A stretch of DNA of 64,000 bases from Maricaulis sp. (GTDB taxonomy: Bacteria > Pseudomonadota > Alphaproteobacteria > Caulobacterales > Maricaulaceae), in NCBI RefSeq assembly GCF_017642925.1, contig NZ_JAEPOL010000014.1, positions 19,626 through 83,625 on the forward strand, written 5' to 3'. The notes under the pieces were generated by a model. The model saw only the letters and a program-made list of their open reading frames with translations. It did not search any database and was not told the origin of the DNA. Made by a program: the position numbers and the translations under genes. Below are positions 56,987 to 64,000 of the stretch, one piece after another. Each line of letters begins with the position of its first letter. The stretch's first letter is position 1.

Positions 56987-58255
56987 TCAGCCTGTTTTCT
57001 CGTCCGTCCCGTCCAGCTCGGACAGCCGCCGCGCCAGCGTGTTGCGGTTCAGCCCGAGCAGATCCGCCGCCCGCGACCGGTTGCCATTGCAGCGGTCCAG
57101 CGCCTGGGTGAACAATGCCCTTTCCAGTGCATCGACGGCACTCTGGCGCGCATCCGGCCGCGACAGGGCCAGTGCCGCGAGGGCATTGGCGTGGACGGCG
57201 ATGTCTTCGCTCGAATCGGCACCGTCGGCATTGAGCGCCTGGGCGACATCGTCCAGACCCGCCACACGGCCCCGCGTCGCCAGGGCCAGACGCGACAGCA
57301 CCGAGCGCAGCTCGACGACATTGCCGGTCCAGGGCGAGTTCACGAGATAGTCGATGGCATCCTTGGACAGGCGCACCGGGTCCTGTTTGTCGCGGCGGGC
57401 AAACTGGCCGAGAAAGGCTTCGCACAGCGCAGGGATATCGCTGCGACGTTCGCGAAGCGGCGGCACGGTGATGACGCATTCCGAAAGCCGGGCCGCCAGC
57501 CGGCTGTCGATCGGGTTCGACGGCGCCTGCGATACCGTGGCGATGACGCGGCCGGAGCCCCCGTCAAGCGCATCGCGCGCCGCGCGTTGCTGTTCCCCGC
57601 TCCACTCCTCCAGACGCAGCCAGACGACCTGACGGGCGGCCTGGGTGGAGCCGAAAATCTCGGTCGCCGTATTCGACGGCGTGACGACGACAGCATCCTC
57701 GGACGCCACACCGCGGGCACGCAGCAGGGCCTCGGCGGCCTGACGCTTGCCGACACCCGGCTCGCCCGTGATCATGACATGCGCCTGGCTGGTGGCGGCC
57801 CGGGCGATCGCCTTGAAGGCCGACTGCATCGCGACGGACTGGCCGATAAAGCCGGTCGGTTCCTCGGTCGAACGCGATTGCTGGCCGGCCCGCTTGTCGC
57901 CCAGCGCCGCCGCGACGGCCGAGATCATATCGTCGAGATCGAAGGGTTTGGGCAGGTATTCGAACACACCGCCCTTGGCGGCATTGATCGCTGTAGACGC
58001 CGTTGCCTGGGCGCTCATGACAATGACCGGCATCTGAGGCCGCAGCCGGGCCACCAGGCCGAGATTTTCCAGGAAATTCGTTCCGTCCAGCAGAACGTCG
58101 GCCAGCAGGAGATCGCCCTCGCCATTGCGGATCCAGCCCAGCGCGGTGTCCGGCGAGGCGGTCGCGCGCACCTGGTAGCCTGCCGAACCGAGGGCCCGGG
58201 AAAGGATGAGTTTCAGGCTTTCATCGTCTTCGAGAAGCAGGATGCGTGCGCTCAC
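56987..58255 (-). CDS. ntrC: NtrC response regulator with degenerate AAA+ domain
   Basis: 422 residues from a GTG overlapping the ntrB stop (GTGA). The receiver domain has Asp53 (LLADVLL). The AAA+ domain keeps a Walker A-like GEPGVGKR (164-171), but everything between EIFG (199-202) and the Walker B strand is deleted, including GAFTGA; Walker B reads LRLEEW with the Asp changed to Glu. The arginine-finger region is DSRLAARL. The Fis-type HTH RSRAADLLGLNRNTLARRL is intact. It cannot be a normal sigma-54 activator; DNA-binding control is inferred. Confidence 0.92.
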   Translation of the reverse strand: MSARILLLEDDESLKLILSRALGSAGYQVRATASPDTALGWIRNGEGDLLLADVLLDGTNFLENLGLVARLRPQMPVIVMSAQATASTAINAAKGGVFEYLPKPFDLDDMISAVAAALGDKRAGQQSRSTEEPTGFIGQSVAMQSAFKAIARAATSQAHVMITGEPGVGKRQAAEALLRARGVASEDAVVVTPSNTATEIFGSTQAARQVVWLRLEEWSGEQQRAARDALDGGSGRVIATVSQAPSNPIDSRLAARLSECVITVPPLRERRSDIPALCEAFLGQFARRDKQDPVRLSKDAIDYLVNSPWTGNVVELRSVLSRLALATRGRVAGLDDVAQALNADGADSSEDIAVHANALAALALSRPDARQSAVDALERALFTQALDRCNGNRSRAADLLGLNRNTLARRLSELDGTDEKTG

Positions 58256-59304
58256 GATGTTTCCTCCCTAGCGACCGGCAGGCGCAGGTTGAAACCCGTC
58301 CGTCCCGGTTCGCTTTCATAGTCCAGCTGACCGTCATGCAGCGCGGCGATGCGCGCGGCGAAAGCCAGTCCCAACCCCTCGCCCGCCGGTTTGGTGGTGA
58401 CGAAGGGCGTAAAAATACCCGCGCCCAGCGCATCGGGAATGCCCGGACCATTATCCCGCACCACAAGGACCAGCGGCGTCGGATTGGCGCCGGTGCGGCT
58501 GCGCGGCCCCGTATCGAAGCGCGTCTCGACCCGGATTTTCGGATCCGGCATGTCGCGCACCGCATCCAGCGCATTCTGCAGGAGGTTCAGCACGACCTGC
58601 AGCAGGAGATCCCGGTCGCCATCGACCGGTGGCAGCGAGGGATCGAAATCTTCTTTCAGGATCGATCTGGAGCGCGGATCGGCCCGCACAATGCTCTCCA
58701 TCGCATCCATGGCCAGGTGGTTCAGATTGACCTCGCCGCGTTCGCCCAGGCGGATATCCCCCACCCGGCTCCAGTGATTGGCCAGGCGGGTGATCCGGTC
58801 GACATCCTGGATGATGACCTGGGCGAGCTCTGCTGCCGCCTCGATATTGCTCTCGCGGCGGATCAGCTGGGCGGCACCGCGGACACTGGCAAGCGGGTTC
58901 TTGAGTTCGTGCGCCAGCATGCGGCCGAAACCCAGAGCCGGTGCCTGGGACGCCTTGGCGCCCGGCTCGCGATGCGGCAGCACGGACAGCGTCACCGTTG
59001 ACGTCTCGTCGGACCAGCGGGCGTGCAGGTCGAAGGGCCCGCCCGGGCCCAGCACACAGCCCAGCGCCACGACGGTGCGCCGTGCTTCGCAGGCCTGTTC
59101 GACGATCTCGGCCAGATTGGCGCAGACCGGCGACTGAGTGCCGAAATCGCCTTTCATGAGATGCCGGGCCGACAGGCCCAGCCATTCCTCGGCCTGGGTA
59201 TTGGCCCAGGTGAAGCGGGCATCTTCTGAGAATTGCAGCAAGGGGATCGCCGCCATTTCGGCAGCGGGTTCGGCCGGCGATGTCGGGGCCGCGGGTCCGT
59301 TCAT
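58252..59304 (-). CDS. ntrB: NtrB nitrogen sensor kinase
   Basis: 350 residues from the ATG at 59304, overlapping the dusB stop by four bases (ATGA). A PAS domain (about 18-120) is followed by HisKA ([20 protein letters not shown]) and HATPase motifs ([32 protein letters not shown]). No membrane segment: it is the soluble partner that PII controls and that phosphorylates NtrC. Confidence 0.96.
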   Translation of the reverse strand: MNGPAAPTSPAEPAAEMAAIPLLQFSEDARFTWANTQAEEWLGLSARHLMKGDFGTQSPVCANLAEIVEQACEARRTVVALGCVLGPGGPFDLHARWSDETSTVTLSVLPHREPGAKASQAPALGFGRMLAHELKNPLASVRGAAQLIRRESNIEAAAELAQVIIQDVDRITRLANHWSRVGDIRLGERGEVNLNHLAMDAMESIVRADPRSRSILKEDFDPSLPPVDGDRDLLLQVVLNLLQNALDAVRDMPDPKIRVETRFDTGPRSRTGANPTPLVLVVRDNGPGIPDALGAGIFTPFVTTKPAGEGLGLAFAARIAALHDGQLDYESEPGRTGFNLRLPVAREETS

Positions 59305-60329
59305 GCGACGGCCCGTTTTTCCGGCACGGCCAGCCGGGCCAGGACATCGTGGATCGCCGTGGCATCCGTCGAGCGGCACAGCGTGGCTTTCAGCCCCGAG
59401 AGCCAGTCCGGATCGCACCCTTCCGCTTGCGCCTCGACATCAATAAAAGAGGCGAAGTGCTTGCGCATCATGCGAATTCCCAGCTCGCCGCCATAATGCT
59501 CGAGCGACATGTCGAACTGCTCAGCCAGTGCGGGCAGCTTGTCGGCCCACGGCGTTTCGACGGGCTTGCCCAGCAGCGCAGCGCCGATCTCGCCGACCAG
59601 CCAGGGGCGTCCCTGCGCGGCGCGGCCGATCATCGCCGCATCGGCGCCCGAGGCCGTAATGGCCTTGCGGGCATCCTCGGCGGTATGGATGTCGCCATTG
59701 ACGATCAGCGGGATGGAGATCGCCTCCTTCACCGGACGCACCGCCGACCAGTCGGCCTCACCCTTGTAGAATTGCTGGCGGGTACGCCCGTGCACCGTCA
59801 CCAGCTGGATACCGGCATCCTCGGCCCGGCGCGCCAGTTCGGGCGCGTTGATACTGTCATGATCCCAGCCCAGGCGCATTTTCAGCGTCACCGGCACACT
59901 GGACGCAGCGACGGTCGCCTCGATCAGGGTCAGGGCATGGTCGAGATCACGCATCAGGGCCGAACCGGACAGACCCTTGGTGACCTGCCGGGCCGGACAG
60001 CCCATATTGATATCGACAATGTCGGCCCCGGCATCGACGGCAATTTTCGCGCCTTCCGCCATCCAGTGCGCCTCGCGCCCGGCCAGCTGGATGACGCAGG
60101 GCGACAGCGAGGCGTCCAGTGCCGCCTTGCGCACCATGTCGACCCGGCCGCGGGCCAGCGCATCGCTGGCGACCATTTCCGACACGACCATGCCCGCCCC
60201 GAAACGCTGCGCCTGGCAGCGGAAAGGCAGATCCGTCACGCCCGACATGGGCGCCAGAATGGCCGGAACGGTGATCCGGTGGGGACCGATCGAGAAGTGC
60301 ATGCGTCTGGACAAATCCTGAAGGGGCAT
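59301..60329 (-). CDS. dusB: tRNA dihydrouridine synthase DusB (NifR3)
   Basis: 342 residues. FMN-dependent TIM barrel: [17 protein letters not shown], the MVVSEMVAS segment, [15 protein letters not shown] with the catalytic Cys, and [17 protein letters not shown]. First gene of the nifR3-ntrB-ntrC operon found across Alphaproteobacteria; it reduces uridines in tRNA. The start is 57 bases from the divergent ispDF gene. Confidence 0.96.
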   Translation of the reverse strand: MPLQDLSRRMHFSIGPHRITVPAILAPMSGVTDLPFRCQAQRFGAGMVVSEMVASDALARGRVDMVRKAALDASLSPCVIQLAGREAHWMAEGAKIAVDAGADIVDINMGCPARQVTKGLSGSALMRDLDHALTLIEATVAASSVPVTLKMRLGWDHDSINAPELARRAEDAGIQLVTVHGRTRQQFYKGEADWSAVRPVKEAISIPLIVNGDIHTAEDARKAITASGADAAMIGRAAQGRPWLVGEIGAALLGKPVETPWADKLPALAEQFDMSLEHYGGELGIRMMRKHFASFIDVEAQAEGCDPDWLSGLKATLCRSTDATAIHDVLARLAVPEKRAVA

Positions 60330-60386
60330 CGTAAGCCCGTCAGGCTAGCGATTATGCTGCGCTGCGGCAATGCATGAGGGTGCCGG

Positions 60387-61538
60387 ATGACAATCGATGC
60401 CATCATCGTGGCGGCGGGGCGCGGCGAACGCGCCGGCGGCGGTATTCCCAAGCAATTCAGATCCCTGGCCGGCCGCAGCGTGCTGGCGCGGACGCTGGAC
60501 GCGCTCGCTGGCCATGCTGCAATCCGCCGGGTCATTGTGGTCGTCAATCCACAGGATACGGATCATGTCGAGGCCGTGCGCCGGGAAACCGCCCACAGCT
60601 TCACAACGGTGCCGGGCGGAGCCACCCGGACCGACAGTGTCCGGGCCGGGCTGGCGGCGCTGGCAGGCGATGCTCCCGATGCGGTGATGATCCATGACGC
60701 TGCCCGCCCCTTCCTGTCCGCCGCATTGATCGATCGCCTTGCCGAGGCGCTGGACCGGCACGACGCCGTGATCCCCGCCCTGCCCGCGACCGATGCGCTG
60801 ATGCGGGTGATGACCGATGGCATGATTGCCGAACCGGTCGACCGGGCGGTCGTGCGGGCCGCCCAGACGCCGCAGGCTTTCCGGTTCGATACGCTGAGCG
60901 CGGCCTATGCCCGGCTGGGCGGTGGCGGGCTGGCGGATGATGCCGCTGTGATCCTGGCCGCGGGCGGTCAGGTCCACACCGTCGAGGGCGACGCAGACAA
61001 TTTCAAACTGACCATGCCGGCCGATTTCCGGCGCGCGGAGGCGATGCTGATGGGCGAGACGATCACGGTGAGCGGCCAGGGTTTCGACGTGCACCGTCTG
61101 GAGCCGGCCGAAACGATGTGGCTGTGCGGTGTGGAATTGCGTGAGGGGCTGGGCCTGGTGGGCCATTCCGACGCCGATGCAGGGCTTCACGCTGTCACCG
61201 ATGCGGTGCTGGGCTGTGCCGGCGCCGGCGATATCGGCCAGCACTTCCCGCCCTCCGACCCGAAATGGAAAGGCGCCGCCTCGGACGCGTTCCTGCTGCA
61301 TGCGCTGGAGCTCCTCGGGCAAGCCGGCGGCCAGGTCATCCATGCCGATGTCACACTGATCGCCGAACGGCCGAAGATCGGGCCCTATCGCGAGGCGATG
61401 CGGACCCGGCTGGCGCAGCTCCTGCGACTCGATCCAAAGCGCGTCAACATCAAGGCCACCACGACGGAAAAACTCGGCTTCACCGGGCGCGGCGAAGGCC
61501 TCGCCGCCCAGGCCATCGTCACCGCGAGACTGTCATGA
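60387..61538 (+). CDS. ispDF: Bifunctional IspD/IspF isoprenoid enzyme
   Basis: 383 residues. The first 220 form the MEP cytidylyltransferase IspD (IIVAAGRGERAGGGIPKQFR, MIHDAARPFLS, VDRAVVRAAQTPQAFRFD). The rest is IspF, MECDP synthase (GFDVHRLEPAETMWLCGVEL in part, VGHSDADAGLHAVTDAVLG). The fusion makes two non-adjacent steps of the non-mevalonate pathway and is typical of Alphaproteobacteria. TGA overlaps the ATG of the next gene. Confidence 0.97.
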   Translation: MTIDAIIVAAGRGERAGGGIPKQFRSLAGRSVLARTLDALAGHAAIRRVIVVVNPQDTDHVEAVRRETAHSFTTVPGGATRTDSVRAGLAALAGDAPDAVMIHDAARPFLSAALIDRLAEALDRHDAVIPALPATDALMRVMTDGMIAEPVDRAVVRAAQTPQAFRFDTLSAAYARLGGGGLADDAAVILAAGGQVHTVEGDADNFKLTMPADFRRAEAMLMGETITVSGQGFDVHRLEPAETMWLCGVELREGLGLVGHSDADAGLHAVTDAVLGCAGAGDIGQHFPPSDPKWKGAASDAFLLHALELLGQAGGQVIHADVTLIAERPKIGPYREAMRTRLAQLLRLDPKRVNIKATTTEKLGFTGRGEGLAAQAIVTARLS

Positions 61539-62035
61539 TCTTCAATCACTCCCTCGTCGACCAGGCGGAAACTCTGCTGGACCGGGCGCGCACCGCCGGT
61601 GTGATGATCGCCACGGCGGAAAGCTGCACTGGCGGCCTTGTCGCTGCGCTGCTGACCGAGATCCCGGGCTCGTCGGATGTGGTGGATCGCGGCTTCGTGA
61701 CCTATTCCAATGCCGCCAAGACCGAGATGCTGGGTATTCCCGCGCGGGTCATCGAGGCGCAGGGCGCCGTGTCCGACGAGGTCGCCCGCCGCATGGCCGA
61801 GGAAGCCCTCCTGCGCTCGAATGCGGATATCGCCGTGGCGATCACGGGCGTGGCCGGTCCGGGCGGATCGGAGCGCAAACCGGCCGGCCTGGTGCATTTC
61901 GCCCTCGCCCGCCGCGATGGCGCGACGATCACCGAGGTCCACCGTTTCGGCGATCGCGGCCGCGATGCCGTACGCCTGGCCAGCGTGGCCACGGCGCTCG
62001 ACCTGTTATCGCAGGGCGTCGATTTCTTCGGATAA
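61535..62035 (+). CDS. CinA C-terminal family protein (nicotinamide-nucleotide amidase-like)
   Basis: 166 residues starting MIFNHSLVDQAETLL. It contains only the PncC-type amidase domain: IATAESCTGGLVAALLTEIPG with the ESCTGG motif, VVDRGFVTYSNAAKTEMLG and AITGVAGPGG. It deamidates NMN in NAD recycling. The N-terminal MoCF-like domain of full CinA is absent, as is common here. Coupled to ispDF by ATGA; its last 30 bases overlap the 3' end of the gene at 62006. Confidence 0.92.
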   Translation: MIFNHSLVDQAETLLDRARTAGVMIATAESCTGGLVAALLTEIPGSSDVVDRGFVTYSNAAKTEMLGIPARVIEAQGAVSDEVARRMAEEALLRSNADIAVAITGVAGPGGSERKPAGLVHFALARRDGATITEVHRFGDRGRDAVRLASVATALDLLSQGVDFFG

Positions 62036-62506
62036 CTCCTTGGACGGATTGCCCGTCCGGGTATAGCGGCGTTCGGCCTCGGCCGAGAATTTCTGCACCA
62101 GTATGCGGCCCGCCCGTTCGCGATTGGTCTCCAGCAGCATTTGCAGGATCGGGTTCTTGAACGCCGCCTTGATGGAGAATTCGACCAGGGTGGAGCCGTC
62201 CGACAATTCGCGGAACCGCCAGGCGTTTTCCAGCACCCGGAAAGGCCCGGCCACGAAACTCACATCGATCGAGCGGCGCGAGGCGTCGGCGATCACCCGC
62301 GAGGTGAAGCGTTCGGAGACGAATTTATAGCGCACCCGTGCTTCCGCGGTGAGCTCGGTCAGCGGACCGTCGCGCGCTTCATTGAGCACGCGCATCGCCG
62401 TGATCTGCTCGATGAATTGCGGATAGCTGCGCACATCCATCACCAGATCGAACAGATCGTCCGGCGCATGGAAAAGCCGCAGGCGTTCGCGGGTCTCGAC
62501 GGTCAC
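62006..62506 (-). CDS. Coq10/RatA-family START-domain protein
   Basis: 166 residues from a GTG at 62506; the frame reaches 62578 but that part lies within lipA. The family pattern RLFHAPDDLFDLVMDVRSYPQF, VRYKFVSERFTSRV and PFRVLENAWRF is seen in order. Homologues bind ubiquinone (Coq10) or, in E. coli, are called RatA. Ubiquinone handling is the more likely role. It lies 10 bases after lipA. Confidence 0.9.
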   Translation of the reverse strand: MTVETRERLRLFHAPDDLFDLVMDVRSYPQFIEQITAMRVLNEARDGPLTELTAEARVRYKFVSERFTSRVIADASRRSIDVSFVAGPFRVLENAWRFRELSDGSTLVEFSIKAAFKNPILQMLLETNRERAGRILVQKFSAEAERRYTRTGNPSKELSEEIDALR

Positions 62507-62516
62507 GCCGGCCCCG

Positions 62517-63494
62517 TCAGCCGCGCGCCAGCATGGCGTCGCGCGCCTCGCGGAGCTTGCGGAAATCATCGCCGGCATGATGGCTCGAACGGGTCAGCGG
62601 CGTCGCCGACACCATCAGGAAACCCTTGGCGCGCGCGATCGTCTCATAGGCCTTGAACTCGTCCGGCGTCACGAAACGGTCGACGGCGGCGTGCTTGCGC
62701 GTCGGCTGGAGATACTGGCCGATGGTCAGGAAATCGATGCCGGCGGACCGCATATCGTCCATCACCTGCATGACTTCTTCCTTGGTCTCGCCCAGGCCGA
62801 CCATGATGCCCGATTTGGTGAATTGTGCCGGATCGCGCTCCCTCACCCGCTCCAGAAGGCGCAGGGAATGGTAGTAGCGCGCGCCCGGACGGATCGAGAG
62901 ATAGAGCCGCGGCACGGTTTCCAGATTGTGGTTGAACACGTCCGGCTTGGCATCGATGACGCGTTCGGCCGCACCGGGCTTGCGCAGGAAGTCCGGGGTG
63001 AGGATCTCGATCGTCGTGCCCGGCGTCTCGCGGCGGATCGCTTCGATCACATCGACAAAGTGCTGCGCTCCGCCATCGTCCAGATCGTCGCGGTCGACCG
63101 AGGTGATGACGACATGGTTCAGCCCCATCTGGGCCGTCGCCTCGGCAACGCGGCGGGCCTCGTCATGATCGACCGGACCCGGCAGGCCGGTTTTCACATT
63201 GCAGAAAGAACAGGCGCGGGTGCAGGTATCGCCCAGGATCATGAAAGTGGCGTGCTTCTGCTCCCAGCACTCGCCGATATTCGGACAGCCGGCCTCCTCG
63301 CACACAGTGACGAGACCGCCCTTTTTCACGATCTCCTGCGTCTCCGAGAAGGTCTTGCCCAGCGGCGCCTTGACGCGAATCCAGTCCGGCTTGCGCAGGA
63401 TGGGCGTATCGGCTCGCTTCTGCTTTTCCGGGTGACGGGCAGCGCGGGCGTCGGACGCGGCGCTTCGCGCCGTATTGTCGATCAGATTGGCCAT
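62517..63494 (-). CDS. lipA: Lipoyl synthase LipA
   Basis: 325 residues from the ATG at 63494. Radical-SAM enzyme that inserts sulfur into octanoyl chains. Both iron-sulfur sites are complete: auxiliary cluster [12 protein letters not shown] and the SAM cluster [10 protein letters not shown]. The C-terminal motif SSHHAGDDF is also present. It leads a two-gene unit with the Coq10/RatA gene, a pairing common in Alphaproteobacteria. Confidence 0.97.
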   Translation of the reverse strand: MANLIDNTARSAASDARAARHPEKQKRADTPILRKPDWIRVKAPLGKTFSETQEIVKKGGLVTVCEEAGCPNIGECWEQKHATFMILGDTCTRACSFCNVKTGLPGPVDHDEARRVAEATAQMGLNHVVITSVDRDDLDDGGAQHFVDVIEAIRRETPGTTIEILTPDFLRKPGAAERVIDAKPDVFNHNLETVPRLYLSIRPGARYYHSLRLLERVRERDPAQFTKSGIMVGLGETKEEVMQVMDDMRSAGIDFLTIGQYLQPTRKHAAVDRFVTPDEFKAYETIARAKGFLMVSATPLTRSSHHAGDDFRKLREARDAMLARG

Positions 63495-63563
63495 GCCCAG
63501 CACATAAGCCCGTGCGCGGTTTCCATCAAGTTGAGCCTGCTGCTGTCCGGTTTGCGGATTTGC

Positions 63564-63577
63564 GGGGGGGGGGGGGG
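63564..63577. repeat. Homopolymeric G14 tract
   Basis: Fourteen consecutive G between lipA and the next repeat pair, starting about 70 bases upstream of the lipA ATG. Such a run is slippage-prone in copying and sequencing. Confidence 0.9.
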
Positions 63578-63610
63578 TGAAGTGTTTTTCTCCTACCTCG
63601 CTCCGTTTCC

Positions 63611-63681
63611 CCCCGGCCTTGTGCCGGGGCCAGGAGGAGCCTGCATCTGAAACGCCGCCAGACCCCGGAATAAATCCGGGG
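63611..63681. repeat. Paired CCCCGG palindromes (BIME-like)
   Basis: CCCCGGC-CTTGT-GCCGGGG (63611-63629) and CCCCGGA-ATAAA-TCCGGGG (63663-63681), inverted relative to each other and 33 bases apart, again flanked by TTTCC and GGAAA. Fourth locus of the family in the window. Confidence 0.85.
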
Positions 63682-63699
63682 AAAGCGGAAGTGTTCATT

Positions 63700-64000
63700 T
63701 CAACCTCTCTCCATTTTCCCGGACGAAAGCCTGCGCAGGCAGGCTGCAGATCCGGGATCTACCTTGCTGCGTGAAGCGTGAGCCGCGTCCAGTCGGTCCC
63801 GGACAGCGCTGCGCGCTTCCGGGAAAAACTGTGTGTTTGGAGATGAGGAAGCACGAAATCCTCCACGGGCTTGCGCCCTGGAGCGATGAGAGGGGTGCGG
63901 GATGCACGGCGGACATCGTGTCCGATTTGAAGCTTTGGTGGTGATGCCCGAGGCATCCCGCACGCGGAGATTTACCCGGGTCCCTTGCGGGCCCCGTCTC
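63700..64000. other. Palindrome-rich non-coding end of window
   Basis: No supported gene in the last 300 bases; short open frames have poor composition and no starts. It contains a REP-like hairpin around GCCTGCGCAGGC (near 63731) and a long imperfect palindrome, CCCGGACAGCGC-TGC-GCGCTTCCGGG (about 63800-63825). It also has an 11-bp inverted repeat, GTGCGGGATGC (63895-63905) / GCATCCCGCAC (63953-63963). That repeat encloses two further hairpins, CGGACA-TCG-TGTCCG and GATGCC-CGA-GGCATC. Confidence 0.6.

Noticed and set aside
63695..63963. Short minus-strand frames at the window end
   Set aside because: They run through palindromic DNA, have no RBS and show low-complexity content.

Overview
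The window is a GC-rich (about 65 %) alphaproteobacterial chromosome segment with almost no mobile DNA. The block hflX-hfq-dat-trkH-trkA-ntrX-ntrY-ntrC-ntrB-dusB followed by ispDF-cinA-ratA-lipA is typical of Alphaproteobacteria. A PopA-like dead diguanylate cyclase, the dacF-tmk-holB-tatD-MBL cluster and the gene content point to the stalked-bacteria side (Maricaulales/Hyphomonadaceae or Caulobacterales). That placement is inferred from gene content; no species is claimed.

Layout. 1-9.3 kb: the sdhE tail and mfd, a membrane-anchored HTH protein, a small membrane protein, the PopA-like protein, an AMACR-type racemase, a pentapeptide-repeat protein, a candidate small RNA and an orphan 83-aa protein. 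9.4-17.2 kb: WYL regulator, YihY membrane protein, scoAB ketone-body CoA transferase and an RND pump (permease then adaptor). 17.2-25.4 kb: a repeat-rich gap, an unknown protein, L-serine dehydratase, a TetR/DUF2855 divergent pair, kynA-kynU tryptophan catabolism, a HupE-like membrane protein and a secreted protein made of two tandem beta domains. 25.5-31.4 kb: M2 and M14 metallopeptidases, YaiI/YqxD, a DoxX-like protein and MsrPQ. 31.5-35.4 kb: a tightly overlapped operon of GNAT-nitrilase fusion, GNAT and RLAN/RimK ATP-grasp, plus a GFA protein; this is the best candidate for an uncharacterised pathway. 35.4-38.5 kb: two tandem entericidin lipoproteins, a second pentapeptide-repeat protein, an AraC regulator, a VOC protein and tRNA-Ser(UGA). 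38.7-44.2 kb: RlpA, then dacF-tmk-holB-tatD-MBL. 44.2-46.6 kb: a DUF411 protein and a glycoside-hydrolase-like secreted protein. 47-63.5 kb: mazG, the hflX-to-dusB block, ispDF-cinA, and ratA/coq10-lipA. The last 500 bases are non-coding and rich in palindromes.

How the genes work together. The ntr block pairs two nitrogen two-component systems (NtrBC, NtrYX) with K+ uptake (TrkAH), D-amino-acid transamination and Hfq. Both response regulators lack the sigma-54 contact loop, NtrC very clearly. MsrPQ repairs oxidised periplasmic methionine. kynAU feeds tryptophan towards anthranilate. dacF/RlpA act on the cell wall.

Intergenic DNA carries at least three palindromic repeat families. A paired CCCCGG-hairpin element occurs at 3.7, 9.4, 17.2 and 63.6 kb.
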